The position numbers and the translations under genes were made by a program. The notes under the pieces were generated by a model. That model had not been told where the DNA came from. It saw only the letters and a program-made list of their open reading frames with translations, and did not search any database. DNA of 64,000 nt from the NCBI GenBank assembly GCA_036501425.1, contig DASYAI010000041.1, positions 21,219-85,218 of the forward strand, in the 5' to 3' direction. Of this stretch, positions 35,817-44,376 are shown one piece after another (the first letter of the stretch is position 1; each line of letters opens with the position of its first letter). The DNA comes from DATKRB01 sp036501425. Lineage in GTDB: Bacteria > Actinomycetota > Acidimicrobiia > Acidimicrobiales > RAAP-2.

Positions 35817-37015
35817 CGGTCGGCGGCGAGCAGGTCGCGCACCTGGGCCACGTCCTTGTCGCCCCGGCCCGACAGGGTGACCAGCACCGTCGTGCCCTCG
35901 GGCAGGCCGGTGCGCGCCTCGCGGATCACCCACGCCAGCGCGTGGGCCGACTCGAGCGCCGGGATGATCCCCTCGGTACGGGCCAGGAGCGTGAAGGCTT
36001 CTACGACCTCGTCGTCATCGGCGCGCTCGTAGGTGGCGCGCCCGACCTCGGCCAGGTGGGCGTGCTCGGGTCCGATACCCGGGTAGTCGAGCCCGGCCGA
36101 GATCGAGTGCGCTTCGAGGATCTGGCCGTCCTCGTCCTGCAGCAGGTGGGAGAGCATCCCGTGGAGGACCCCCGGGATGCCCTGGGTGATGGCCGATCCC
36201 CCGGCCGCCTCGACCCCGACCAGCCGGGCCGACGTGTCCACGAACCCGGCGAAGGTGCCGGCGGCGTTGGAGCCCCCGCCCACGCAGGCGACGACCACAT
36301 CGGGGTCGGCCCCGCCGAGCAGGGCCCGGCACTGGTCGCGCGCCTCGTCGCCGACCACCCGTTGCAGCTCGCGCACCAGGTAGGGGAACGGGTGGGGCCC
36401 CATGACCGAACCGAGGCAGTAGTGGGTGTGGTCGACGGTGGCAACCCAGTCGCGCAGCGCCTCGTTGACGGCGTCCTTCAACGTGCGGCTGCCGGCGGTC
36501 ACCGGGCGGACCTCGGCCCCGAGCAGCTCCATCCGAAAGACGTTGAGCGCCTGGCGCTCAGTGTCCACCTCGCCCATGTAGACGGTGCACTCGAGCCCGA
36601 ACAGGGCCGCCGCGGTGGCGGTGGCGACCCCGTGCTGGCCGGCCCCGGTCTCGGCGACCAGCCGCTGCTTGCCCATCCGCCTGGCGAGGAGGGCCTGGCC
36701 CACCACGTTGTTCAGCTTGTGCGAGCCGGTATGGGCCAGGTCCTCCCGCTTGAGCAGCACCCGGAGACCGAGCTGCTCCGACAGGCGCCGGCACTCGGTG
36801 ACCGGGGTCGGCCGGCCGCCGTAGCTCGACAGGATCTCGTCCAGCGTGGACCGGTACTCCGGATCGGCCCATGCCTGGTCGAAGGCGACGGCCAGCTCCT
36901 GGCAGGCCGGCACCAGAGACTCGGGCACGTAGCGGCCGCCGAAGCTCCCGAAACGGCCGTCGGGCCCGGGGCGACCCATCAGCCCGGGGCTCGGCCCGGG
37001 CGGCGTGGCGGTCAT
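35813..37015 (-). CDS. trpB: Tryptophan synthase beta subunit
   Basis: A 400-residue PLP enzyme that joins indole and serine. The PLP lysine is Lys100 in HTGSHKLNNVVGQ. ETGAGQHGVATA is the substrate carboxylate loop and GGGSNAAGTFAGF binds the cofactor phosphate. The N-terminal GRFGSFGGRYVPE is standard TrpB1. Start and stop are joined to trpF and trpA by four-base overlaps (ATGA and GTGA), so production of both subunits is coupled. Confidence 0.97.
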   Translation of the reverse strand: MTATPPGPSPGLMGRPGPDGRFGSFGGRYVPESLVPACQELAVAFDQAWADPEYRSTLDEILSSYGGRPTPVTECRRLSEQLGLRVLLKREDLAHTGSHKLNNVVGQALLARRMGKQRLVAETGAGQHGVATATAAALFGLECTVYMGEVDTERQALNVFRMELLGAEVRPVTAGSRTLKDAVNEALRDWVATVDHTHYCLGSVMGPHPFPYLVRELQRVVGDEARDQCRALLGGADPDVVVACVGGGSNAAGTFAGFVDTSARLVGVEAAGGSAITQGIPGVLHGMLSHLLQDEDGQILEAHSISAGLDYPGIGPEHAHLAEVGRATYERADDDEVVEAFTLLARTEGIIPALESAHALAWVIREARTGLPEGTTVLVTLSGRGDKDVAQVRDLLAADR

Positions 37016-37689
37016 CCCTCCATCCAGTCGTAGGGCCCGGGGGGAGCGTCGTCCGGATCGCCCCCCGGTGTGCCGGGGCCGACCAGCTGGTCGGCGGCGC
37101 GGCGGGCGGCCACGATGAAGTCGCCCACGAGCTTGGGGTCCTTGGTCCCGGGCGAGGCCTCGACGCCGGTCGAGACGTCGACCCCGTAGGGGCGGAGGTG
37201 GGCCACCGCCTGCGCGACGTTGGTCGGATCCAGTCCGCCGGCGACGATCAGCCTCGACGGGTCCACCACGCCCTCGGCCAGACGCCAGTCGAAGACGGCG
37301 CCCGACCCCGGGCTGGCGCCGTCGACGAGGAGGTGGTCGGCGCCGTACTCCTCGAACCGGGCGATGTCGGGATCGCCGGCGGCGAAGGCCTTGATCGTCC
37401 GCGCCACCCGTTGGCGGATCCAGCGGGACTGGGTGGCCGGCTCGTGCCCGTGCAGCTGGACCGCCCCCAACCCGATGTGGTTGGTGATGTCGACGACCCG
37501 CTGGGGCGACTCGTCGCGGAACACGCCGACGGTCAGGATGCTCGGCGGCAGCCGCTTGACGATGTCGGCCACGGCGCCCGGCGCCATCTGCCGGACCGAC
37601 GGTGCGAGCACGAAGCCCAGAGCATCGGCCCCGAGCCCCACGGCGAGCAGCGCGTCGGCCTCGGAGGTGATCCCGCAGATCTTCACCAT
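37012..37689 (-). CDS. trpF: Phosphoribosylanthranilate isomerase
   Basis: A 225-residue TIM barrel that isomerises phosphoribosylanthranilate. MVKICGITSEADA holds the catalytic cysteine, and LVDGASPGSGAVFDW the aspartate and phosphate-binding part; IVAGGLDPTNVAQAV and GVDVSTGVEASPGTKD close the barrel. The ATG at MVKICGIT is chosen from the family; an ATG seven codons upstream is equally possible. A separate trpF matters here, because many actinobacteria lack it and use PriA for both this step and the HisA step. About 20 extra residues (PGTPGGDPDDAPPGPYDW) extend the C-terminus. The stop overlaps trpB as ATGA. Confidence 0.95.
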   Translation of the reverse strand: MVKICGITSEADALLAVGLGADALGFVLAPSVRQMAPGAVADIVKRLPPSILTVGVFRDESPQRVVDITNHIGLGAVQLHGHEPATQSRWIRQRVARTIKAFAAGDPDIARFEEYGADHLLVDGASPGSGAVFDWRLAEGVVDPSRLIVAGGLDPTNVAQAVAHLRPYGVDVSTGVEASPGTKDPKLVGDFIVAARRAADQLVGPGTPGGDPDDAPPGPYDWMEG

Positions 37690-37726
37690 GATCTCGCCGG
37701 ACGCGACCATCGGAGCTCGTCGCCGG

Positions 37727-38548
37727 TCACCCGGCGCCGACACCTGCCGGGGTGCGGCGTCCGACGGGGTGGTCCCCGAGGGCCGCGACGCTCCGGGAAG
37801 GGTCGGCGGAGCGGACCAAGGTCTCCCCCACCAGCACGGCGTCGTAGCCGGCTCGGGCAAGCGAGCGGGCGTCGGACGCGTCGCGCACGCCGGACTCGGC
37901 GATCGCCACGACGTGCTCGGGAATGCGCGGAGCCAGGCGGGCCGCCCGGGCGTGGTCGACGTCGAAGCTGACCAGGTCCCGCTGGTTCACCCCCACCAGG
38001 ACCGCCCCGATCCCGAGCGCCCGTTCGAGCTCGGCCTCGTCGTGCACCTCGACCAGGGCGTCGAGCCCGAGGTCGACCGCCAGCCGGTGGAGCTCGACCA
38101 GCTCGTCGTGGGCCAGGGCGGCGACGATGAGCAGGACGGCGTCCGCCCCCATGATCCGGGCATCGAGGACGTCGGCCGCGGCCACGGTGAAGTCCTTGCG
38201 CAGGACGGGCAGGCCGCCGGCCGCCTTCGCCTGGCGGAGGTCCTCGGGCGAGCCGCCGAAGTGGTCCCGGTCGGTGAGCACCGACAGGCACCGGGCGCCG
38301 CCCCGCCGGTAGGCCTGGGCCAGATCCGCCGCCACCAGGTCCGGGGCCAGGTCGCCCCGGGACGGGGACCGCCGCTTGATCTCGGCGATCACCCCTGAGC
38401 CCCGTCCGTCGCCGCCGCGCAACCGGGCGGCGAAGGGCAGCGGCGCCGGCGCCGCCCGGGCGAGATCCCCGAGCGCCCCCAGGTCGCGCCGATCAGCGGC
38501 GGCCGCGGCCCGGTGGGCATCGACGATCGCCGAAAGGTAGGTCGCCAT
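37727..38548 (-). CDS. trpC: Indole-3-glycerol phosphate synthase
   Basis: A 273-residue TIM barrel that closes the indole ring. VIAEIKRRSPSRGDL has the catalytic lysine, and PVLRKDFTV the second. ALVEVHDEAELERAL, GVNQRDLVSFDVD and VAIAESGVRDASDA complete the family motifs. The ATG giving MATYLSAIVDAH is chosen over upstream readings. It lies after a 129-base gap with a TACGCT hexamer 9 bases before the ATG, so it probably starts its own unit (trpC-F-B-A). Confidence 0.96.
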   Translation of the reverse strand: MATYLSAIVDAHRAAAAADRRDLGALGDLARAAPAPLPFAARLRGGDGRGSGVIAEIKRRSPSRGDLAPDLVAADLAQAYRRGGARCLSVLTDRDHFGGSPEDLRQAKAAGGLPVLRKDFTVAAADVLDARIMGADAVLLIVAALAHDELVELHRLAVDLGLDALVEVHDEAELERALGIGAVLVGVNQRDLVSFDVDHARAARLAPRIPEHVVAIAESGVRDASDARSLARAGYDAVLVGETLVRSADPSRSVAALGDHPVGRRTPAGVGAG

Positions 38549-38557
38549 GGTCGACCC

Positions 38558-38563
38558 AGCGTA
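38558..38563 (-). promoter_or_regulatory. Candidate -10 element of trpC (near-leaderless)
   Basis: TACGCT on the minus strand ends 9 bases before the trpC ATG. The 129-base spacer upstream also holds GGGGCC-CGAC-GGCCCC, a 6-base-pair hairpin that could end the ygfZ transcript. No leader peptide with Trp codons is seen. Confidence 0.4.
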
Positions 38564-38677
38564 GCTGGGGGGCACCAGGGCTCGGCGGAAGGTGGACCGT
38601 CGGGTGGGTCGGCCCGTCGGCGGGGCCCCGTGGCTGGGTGGGGCCGTCGGGCCCCGGTACCCGCCGATCGGCTCGGG

Positions 38678-39706
38678 CTAGCGCAAGGGCAGCGATCGGA
38701 CGGTCGCCGTCGACGATTCGCCCGACCCGCGGGCCTCGCCGGACCCGTCGGCCGGCCGCAGATCGACCGTCGCCCCGATCTCCACCGAGCGGTGCACGAA
38801 GGCCAGCCCGACCACCGCCTCGAGCGCCGGCGACCAGGCGGCCGAGGTGACCGTGCCGACCGCCTTGTCGGTGACGAGCTCGGCACCGAGGACCGCCGGC
38901 ACGGTATCTGCCCCGCCGGCCACCACCACCCCGCAGAGGCGGCGAGGGACCCGGCTGCCCCGGGCGTCGAGCCGGGCCACCAGCTCCTGGCCGGTGTAGC
39001 ACCCCTTGTCGAAGCTCACGGTCTCGTCCAGCAGCCCGGTCTCGGCCGGGATCACCCGCCCGCCGCGCAGCTCGTGCCCCATCGACGGCACGCCGGCCTC
39101 GATGCGGCAGGCCTCCCACGCCCCTTCGCCGCACCACCGCAAACCTGCAATATCCGCCGTCGGGTCTGGGCCGAGGAGATCCACCCCGCCCCAGCCGTTG
39201 TGGGCGGTCCGGGCGGCGAGCACGACACCCGGCCGGCGCAGGCGGTGCAGCTCGGTCGTCCCGAGCCGCTCGGCGCCGGTGCCCCGGACCGCTAGGCAGC
39301 GCCACGAGATGCGCTCCATCTCGAATTTGGACCGGAGCTTGAACCGGGCCAGTCGCTCGTGGACCGCCTCGCCGTGGCCACCCTCGCAGTCGACCACGAA
39401 CGCGTCGTCCTCGACCCGGCTCACCCGGACGACCGCCACGATCTTGCCGTCGGGGGCCAGGAGCAACGAGTCGGCGGCGCCACCGATCTCCAGCGGCGCC
39501 AGGTCCTGGCTGCACTGCCCCTGCAGGTAGTCGGCGGCATCCGGTCCGGCCAGGCGCACCGCGTCGCGGGGGAGCCGCCGGGCACCGAGCCCGTGCCGCA
39601 GGGCGTCGTAGTCGGCGGCCAAGCTCGAGAGGCTGGGCGTGGACGGCATGGCGGGATCGCCGGTGCTCATGGCGGGATCGCCGGCGCCGGGATCACCGGT
39701 GCTCAT
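38678..39706 (-). CDS. ygfZ: YgfZ/GcvT-like folate-binding protein
   Basis: A 342-residue member of the aminomethyltransferase-like fold. The diagnostic KGCYTGQELVAR motif near residue 240, with its conserved cysteine, assigns it to the YgfZ branch, which helps tetrahydrofolate-dependent repair or assembly of iron-sulphur clusters rather than the glycine cleavage reaction. It lies between trpE and trpC, an odd place for it. The first ATG overlaps the trpE stop as ATGA, but the N-terminus repeats (MSTGDPGAGDPA then MSTGDPAM), giving three in-frame ATGs, so the working start could be any of the three. Confidence 0.88.
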   Translation of the reverse strand: MSTGDPGAGDPAMSTGDPAMPSTPSLSSLAADYDALRHGLGARRLPRDAVRLAGPDAADYLQGQCSQDLAPLEIGGAADSLLLAPDGKIVAVVRVSRVEDDAFVVDCEGGHGEAVHERLARFKLRSKFEMERISWRCLAVRGTGAERLGTTELHRLRRPGVVLAARTAHNGWGGVDLLGPDPTADIAGLRWCGEGAWEACRIEAGVPSMGHELRGGRVIPAETGLLDETVSFDKGCYTGQELVARLDARGSRVPRRLCGVVVAGGADTVPAVLGAELVTDKAVGTVTSAAWSPALEAVVGLAFVHRSVEIGATVDLRPADGSGEARGSGESSTATVRSLPLR

Positions 39707-41268
39707 GGCGTCGCCACCGAGTGGCGGGTGGCGGACATGGAGCGGGCCGCTCCCACGGCCGCCAGGAGCGCCGCTGCCTTGTGGGCGCACTCCTCGTCCT
39801 CGCGCTCGGGGTCGCTGTCGGCGACGATGCCGGCGCCGGCCTGGACCGACGCCCGCCCGTCGGGACCGACGAACATCGTCCGGATGACGATCGCCGTGTC
39901 GACGTTGCCCGAGAAGTCGAGGTAGCCGACCACGCCGCCGTAGATACCCCGCTTGGTCGGCTCGAGCTCGTCGATGATCTCCATCGCCCGGACCTTGGGG
40001 GCGCCCGAAAGGGTGCCGGCCGGCAGCGTCGCCCGCAGGACGTCGATCGGTCCCTTGCCCGGAGCCAGCTGGCCCGACACCTGCGAGGTCAGGTGCATGA
40101 TGTGGCTGTAGCGCTCGACGGTCATGAGCTCGTCGACGTGCTCGGTGCCGAAGCGCACCACCCGGCCCACGTCGTTGCGCGCCAGGTCCACCAGCATGAC
40201 GTGCTCGGCCAGCTCCTTGGGGTCCTCGGCCAGCTCGCCCGCCAGCCGCTGGTCGGCCTCGTCGGTGGCGCCCCGCGGCCTCGAGCCGGCGATCGGGCGG
40301 GAGGTCACCACGCCGTCGCGCAGGCGCACCATGGGCTCGGGGGACGAGCCGACCACGGTGACCTCGTCGAAGCGCAGGAAGTAGAGGTACGGGCTGGGGT
40401 TGAGCAGGCGCAGGGCCCGGTAGACCTCGAACGCCTCGACCTCGAGGAGGACGTCGAAGCGCTGGGACAGGACCACTTGGAAGACGTCGCCGGCCCGGAT
40501 GTGGTCCTTGGCGACCTCGACCGCCCGCCGGTAGTCGGCCGAGCTGACCGTACGGGTCCACGGGGGTGACGAGCGCGGGGTGGCCCCCGGCGCCGCGACG
40601 GGCTCGCTGCGCAGCGGCGCGAAGCAGTCGGCGGCGAAGTCCTCCAGCCGGTCCACCGCCCGGGCGTGGGCCGAGGCCACCTCCTCGGGGTCCCAGCCGG
40701 GCTCGATCATCACGTTGTCGATCAGGACGACCCGCTGGCGCCAGTGGTCGAAGGCGGCGATCTGGCCGATCACCCCGAGCGCCGCGTCGGGGAACCCGAG
40801 GTCGTCGGGCGGGACGTGCGGCAGGTGCTCCACCTCGCGGACCACGTCGTAGCCGAGGTAGCCCACCACCCCCCCGTGGAGGGGGGGCAGGTCGGGCAGC
40901 GAGGGCGACCGGTGCTGGGCCAGCAGCTCGGCCAGCACCGCCAGCACACCACCGGCGTCGCCGTCGGCCCCGGGCACCTCGAGCGGGCCACTGGTGGTGA
41001 CCTGCCGGCCGCGGGCCACGATGGTCGCCAGGGGGCTCCGGCCGATGAAGGAGTAGCGACCCCAGCGCTCACCCCCCTCGACCGACTCGAGCAGGAACCC
41101 CGGACCGTCTCCCACCAGGGTCAAGAAGGCGGCCACCGGGGTCAGCGTGTCGGCCACCAGCTCACGCCACACCGGGACGATCCGATGCTCGGCCGCCAGG
41201 CGGCTGAACGTCGCCAGATCGGGCGCCACCGGGGCATCCGCCTCGGCCCGCACGCCCGACGTGGTCAC
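39703..41268 (-). CDS. trpE: Anthranilate synthase component I
   Basis: A 521-residue chorismate-using enzyme that with TrpG makes anthranilate. The C-terminal catalytic half has GDVFQVVLSQRF, NPSPYLYFLRF, SSPEPMVR, PIAGSRPRGAT, DLARNDVGRV and TLPAGTLSGAPKVRAMEII. The N-terminal feedback region keeps LLESVEGGERWGRYSFIG, including the LLES segment that in other TrpE proteins binds tryptophan, so feedback inhibition is likely. TrpG and TrpD are not in the window. The GTG start forms a GTGA overlap with hisI. Confidence 0.96.
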   Translation of the reverse strand: MTTSGVRAEADAPVAPDLATFSRLAAEHRIVPVWRELVADTLTPVAAFLTLVGDGPGFLLESVEGGERWGRYSFIGRSPLATIVARGRQVTTSGPLEVPGADGDAGGVLAVLAELLAQHRSPSLPDLPPLHGGVVGYLGYDVVREVEHLPHVPPDDLGFPDAALGVIGQIAAFDHWRQRVVLIDNVMIEPGWDPEEVASAHARAVDRLEDFAADCFAPLRSEPVAAPGATPRSSPPWTRTVSSADYRRAVEVAKDHIRAGDVFQVVLSQRFDVLLEVEAFEVYRALRLLNPSPYLYFLRFDEVTVVGSSPEPMVRLRDGVVTSRPIAGSRPRGATDEADQRLAGELAEDPKELAEHVMLVDLARNDVGRVVRFGTEHVDELMTVERYSHIMHLTSQVSGQLAPGKGPIDVLRATLPAGTLSGAPKVRAMEIIDELEPTKRGIYGGVVGYLDFSGNVDTAIVIRTMFVGPDGRASVQAGAGIVADSDPEREDEECAHKAAALLAAVGAARSMSATRHSVATP

Positions 41269-41678
41269 CCGGAGGTGTCGGACGGGGCCGACGCGGTGGC
41301 GGCGGGCCGGCCCGGCCCGGTGGCGAGCGTCCGGTAGAAGCAGCTGCGGTGGCCGGTGTGGCAGGCACCGGCGCCGTGCTGGTCCACGATGACCACCAGG
41401 GTGTCGCCGTCGCAGTCCACCCGGACCTCGCGCACGAACTGGCGATCGCCCGAGGTCTCTCCCTTCTGCCAGTACTCCTGGCGGCTCCGGCTCCAGAACC
41501 AGGTGCGACCGGTGGCCAGCGTCCGCGAGAGGGCCTCGGCGTCCATGAAGCCGACCATGAGGACGGCGTCGTCCACCGCATCCTGGACGACGGCGGGGAT
41601 CAGGGACTCCTTGGAGAAGTCGACCGCGGCGAGGGTCCCGTCGTCCACGTCGAGCGGCGTCCCGGCCGTGTCCGGCAT
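41265..41678 (-). CDS. hisI: Phosphoribosyl-AMP cyclohydrolase
   Basis: A 137-residue enzyme for the third histidine step. All metal and substrate motifs are present: TWFWSRSRQEYWQKGETSG, DCDGDTL and the zinc-binding GACHTGHRSCFYR. It is the stand-alone HisI form, without the HisE pyrophosphohydrolase domain; hisE and hisG are not seen. It begins one base after the groES-like stop and ends in a GTGA overlap with trpE, so a histidine enzyme is translated between a chaperonin-like protein and the first tryptophan enzyme. Confidence 0.95.
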   Translation of the reverse strand: MPDTAGTPLDVDDGTLAAVDFSKESLIPAVVQDAVDDAVLMVGFMDAEALSRTLATGRTWFWSRSRQEYWQKGETSGDRQFVREVRVDCDGDTLVVIVDQHGAGACHTGHRSCFYRTLATGPGRPAATASAPSDTSG

Positions 41679-41679
41679 C

Positions 41680-42024
41680 TCAGAGGTACAGCCCGGTGCC
41701 GCTGTCGATCCGCTCGGTGGCGACGGCGTGCACGTCGCGCTCGCGCAAGATGACGTACTCGTCCCCGTGCACCTCGACCTCGAAGCGGTCCTCGGGGTTG
41801 AACAGCACCTTGTCCCCCACCTTGATCGCCCGGACGTGGGGCCCGACCGCCACCGTGTCGCCCCAGGCCAGCCGGCGTGAGACCTGGGCCGTCGCCGGGA
41901 TCAGGATGCCCGAACGGGACCGGCGCTCGCCCTCGGCCACCGACACCTGCACGAGGACCCGGTCGAAGAGGACGGTGATGGGCTGCTTCTGCTCTTCTGG
42001 CTGAGCTGGCCCGTTCGATGCCAC
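41680..42024 (-). CDS. GroES/Cpn10-like co-chaperonin (divergent paralogue)
   Basis: A 114-residue protein with the Cpn10 beta-barrel pattern: ITVLFDRVLVQVSV, SGILIPATAQVSRRLAWGD, VAVGPHVRAIKVGDKVLF and GDEYVILRERDVHAV. The mobile loop (EGERRSRSGILIPATA) is basic rather than the usual E/K-TAGG-I form, and an N-terminal extension (ASNGPAQPEEQKQP) and short C-terminal tail are added. No groEL is adjacent. The GTG start lies 6 bases after a TACCGT hexamer, suggesting its own leaderless promoter inside the his array. A true co-chaperonin or a repurposed barrel are both possible. Confidence 0.82.
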   Translation of the reverse strand: MASNGPAQPEEQKQPITVLFDRVLVQVSVAEGERRSRSGILIPATAQVSRRLAWGDTVAVGPHVRAIKVGDKVLFNPEDRFEVEVHGDEYVILRERDVHAVATERIDSGTGLYL

Positions 42025-42030
42025 ACCTCG

Positions 42031-42036
42031 ACGGTA
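42031..42036 (-). promoter_or_regulatory. Candidate -10 element of the groES-hisI-trpE unit
   Basis: TACCGT on the minus strand ends 6 bases before the GTG of the GroES-like gene, inside the 86-base gap after hisF. It would start a leaderless RNA. Confidence 0.45.
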
Positions 42037-42110
42037 CCGCATCGCCGGCCGGCTCCGGTCCGCCCCCCAGGTCCGGCGCTCGGTTGGGCGGGAACGGAGG
42101 GGACCGGCGG

Positions 42111-42872
42111 TCAGGGCGCCGGGCGCACGTCGACGCCGTGGGAGGCCATGAACGCCTTGGCCTCGGCAACCGTGTGCTCGCCCCGATGGAAGATCGACGC
42201 GGCGAGGACGGCGTCGGCTCCGCCGACCAGCGCGCCCTCGACCAGATGCCCGAGCGTGCCCACCCCCCCCGAGGCGACCACCGGGACGCCGACCGCGTCG
42301 ACCACGGCCCGGGTGAGCGCCACGTCGAACCCGTCCCGGGTCCCGTCGCGGTCCATCGAGGTGAGGAGGATCTCGCCCGCCCCGAGCTCGGCGCAGCGGA
42401 CGGCCCAGCCCAGCGCGTCGACCCCGGTGGCCTGGCGGCCCCCGTGGGTGTAGACCTCCCAGCCGCCCGCCGTGGCCCGGGCGTCGATGGCGACGACCAC
42501 GCACTGCGCACCGAACTCTCCGCTCAGCTCCGCCACCAGCTCGGGCCGCCCGAGGGCGGCCGTGTTGACCCCCACCTTTTCGGCGCCCGCCCGAAGCAGG
42601 CGGCGAGCGTCGGCGATGGTCCGTACCCCGCCGCCGACGGTCAGGGGGATGAAGACCTGCTCGGCGGTGCGCTCGACGACCGTGACCATCGTGTCCCGCT
42701 GCTCGGCCGAGGCCGTGATGTCGAGGAAGGTGAGCTCGTCCGCGCCCTCGGCGTCATAGCGGGCCGCCAGCTCCACCGGGTCGCCCGCGTCGACCAGGTC
42801 GACGAATTGCACCCCTTTGACCACCCGGCCGGCGTTCACGTCCAGGCACGGGATCACTCGGACGTGGCGCAC
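42111..42872 (-). CDS. hisF: Imidazole glycerol phosphate synthase, cyclase subunit
   Basis: A 253-residue TIM barrel that with HisH closes the imidazole ring and releases AICAR. VIPCLDVNAGRVVKGVQF has the first catalytic aspartate, and GAGEILLTSMDRDGT the second. TVGGGVRTIADARRLL and PVVASGGVGTLGHLVEG bind the phosphates. The GTG giving VRHVRVIPCLD is chosen by comparison with actinobacterial HisF; it overlaps the hisA end by 19 bases. A GTG exactly at the hisA stop would cut into the barrel's first strand. It is the last gene of the hisD-C-B-H-A-F unit. Confidence 0.96.
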   Translation of the reverse strand: MRHVRVIPCLDVNAGRVVKGVQFVDLVDAGDPVELAARYDAEGADELTFLDITASAEQRDTMVTVVERTAEQVFIPLTVGGGVRTIADARRLLRAGAEKVGVNTAALGRPELVAELSGEFGAQCVVVAIDARATAGGWEVYTHGGRQATGVDALGWAVRCAELGAGEILLTSMDRDGTRDGFDVALTRAVVDAVGVPVVASGGVGTLGHLVEGALVGGADAVLAASIFHRGEHTVAEAKAFMASHGVDVRPAP

Positions 42873-43609
42873 GCAGCGACCGCCTCCCCGATGCTCATGC
42901 GGCCGCCCAGCAGCGCTTTGCCGACCACTGCCCCGGCCAGACGCCGACCCGAGCCGGGCGACCGCAGCCGGGCCAGGTCCGCCAGGTCGCCGACCGTGCC
43001 CACCCCGCCCGATGCGACGACGGGGACCGCCGTCAGGTCGAGCAGGTCGCGCAGGCCGTCGAGGTCGGGACCGCCCAGCGTCCCGTCCCGCTCGATGGCC
43101 GTGACCACCACCGCGCCCAGGGGGAGGTGGTCGACGGTGCCCAGCACCTCCTCGAGCGACCGGCCCGAACTCTCGGTCCACCCCCGGACGGCCACCTCGC
43201 GCCGGCCGTCGGAGCGCCGCCGGTAGTCGAGGCCCAGGACGATCTGGCTCGGGAACCGGGTGGCGCAGGCCGCCAGCAGCTCCGGATCCTGCAGGCCGGC
43301 CGTGCCGAGCACCACCCGGGCGACGCCGGCTCCGATGAGCTCGACCGCGTCGCGCTCGGTGCGCACCCCGCCACCGGTCTGGACCGGCACCGCGCTGCGG
43401 CGGGCGATCTCGAGGACGACGGTTCGGTTGACGGGGCGCCCCGAACGCGCCGCGTCGAGGTCCACCACGTGCAGCCACGGGGCCCCCGCGGCTGCGAACC
43501 GGTCGGCGATCGCCAGCGGGTCGCCGAAGGGCTCCTCGCGGTCGAAGTCACCCTGGACCAGCCGGACCGCGTGGCCGCCCCGCAGGTCGATGGCGGCGAG
43601 GAGGTCCAT
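42854..43609 (-). CDS. hisA: ProFAR isomerase HisA
   Basis: A 251-residue TIM barrel for the fourth histidine step. The start LLAAIDLRGGHAVRLVQGD has the catalytic aspartate, and VVVTAIERDGTLGGPD the second acid. PVQTGGGVRTERDAVEL and PVVASGGVGTVGDLADL form the phosphate sites. Many actinobacteria have PriA here, which also does the TrpF step; a separate trpF 5 kb downstream means this copy needs only the histidine activity. No Shine-Dalgarno is seen before the chosen ATG (MDLLAAIDL), and a start slightly upstream is possible. Confidence 0.94.
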   Translation of the reverse strand: MDLLAAIDLRGGHAVRLVQGDFDREEPFGDPLAIADRFAAAGAPWLHVVDLDAARSGRPVNRTVVLEIARRSAVPVQTGGGVRTERDAVELIGAGVARVVLGTAGLQDPELLAACATRFPSQIVLGLDYRRRSDGRREVAVRGWTESSGRSLEEVLGTVDHLPLGAVVVTAIERDGTLGGPDLDGLRDLLDLTAVPVVASGGVGTVGDLADLARLRSPGSGRRLAGAVVGKALLGGRMSIGEAVAACATSE

Positions 43610-43658
43610 CAGCGCCGGCGGGCCGGCACCGGGGGCGGGCGCCGGTGTCGACAGGCCA

Positions 43659-44327
43659 TCAGTGGCCGGCCGGCGCTGCGCCGGCGAGTGACGGTCCCTC
43701 GGTCCCGAGGCGGCACCGGCGGACGAAGTTGGCGAGCACGGCCAGCCCATCGTGGCCCGATTTCTCGGGGTGGAACTGCACGCCCCACACGTTGTCCCGC
43801 TCGGCTGCCGCGGCGACCGGGCCGCCGTAGTCGCACTGGGCGACCGTCTCGGCGCCGACCGGAGGGGCGAAGGAGTGCACGAAGTACATCCAGGGGTGCT
43901 CGGGCAGCCCGTCGAGCATCGAGGCGACCCGGTCGGGCCGGCGGTCGAGGGTGTTCCACTGCATCTGGGGCAGCTTGGTCGCCCCGGACAGCCGCCCGAC
44001 CGAGCCGGCGAAGACGCCCAGGCCCCGGGCGCCCGGGCTCTCCTCGGACTCCTCGTAGAGCAGCTGGAAGCCCACGCAGACCCCGAAGAACGGCTTGCCG
44101 GTCCCGATCGCCTCCAGCGCCGCCCCGGCCAGGCCCGAGGTGGCCAGGGCCTCGGCGCAGGCGGCGAAGTTGCCCACACCGGGAAGCACCACGCCGGCGG
44201 CGGCGCGGACCTCGTCCCGGTCGCGCACGAGGGCGGCGTCCGCCCCGAGGTGCTGGAGCGCCTTTTCGGCCGACCGCAGGTTGCCGATGCCGTAGTCGAG
44301 CACCGCGATCCGCCCGGGACCCGTCAT
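43659..44327 (-). CDS. hisH: Imidazole glycerol phosphate synthase, glutaminase subunit
   Basis: A 222-residue class I amidotransferase that supplies ammonia to HisF. The start is IAVLDYGIGNLRSAEKAL. The nucleophile cysteine is in GKPFFGVCVGFQLLYEES, and the His-Glu of the triad in VWGVQFHPEKSGHDGL. PGVGNFAACAEAL is the oxyanion-side strand. It lies between hisB and hisA with 49-base gaps on both sides. About 15 extra residues extend the C-terminus. Confidence 0.96.
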   Translation of the reverse strand: MTGPGRIAVLDYGIGNLRSAEKALQHLGADAALVRDRDEVRAAAGVVLPGVGNFAACAEALATSGLAGAALEAIGTGKPFFGVCVGFQLLYEESEESPGARGLGVFAGSVGRLSGATKLPQMQWNTLDRRPDRVASMLDGLPEHPWMYFVHSFAPPVGAETVAQCDYGGPVAAAAERDNVWGVQFHPEKSGHDGLAVLANFVRRCRLGTEGPSLAGAAPAGH

Positions 44328-44376
44328 CGGGGCACCACTCGGCGACGGGCCCCGGCTGGAGCCGTGCCCGGGCCGC

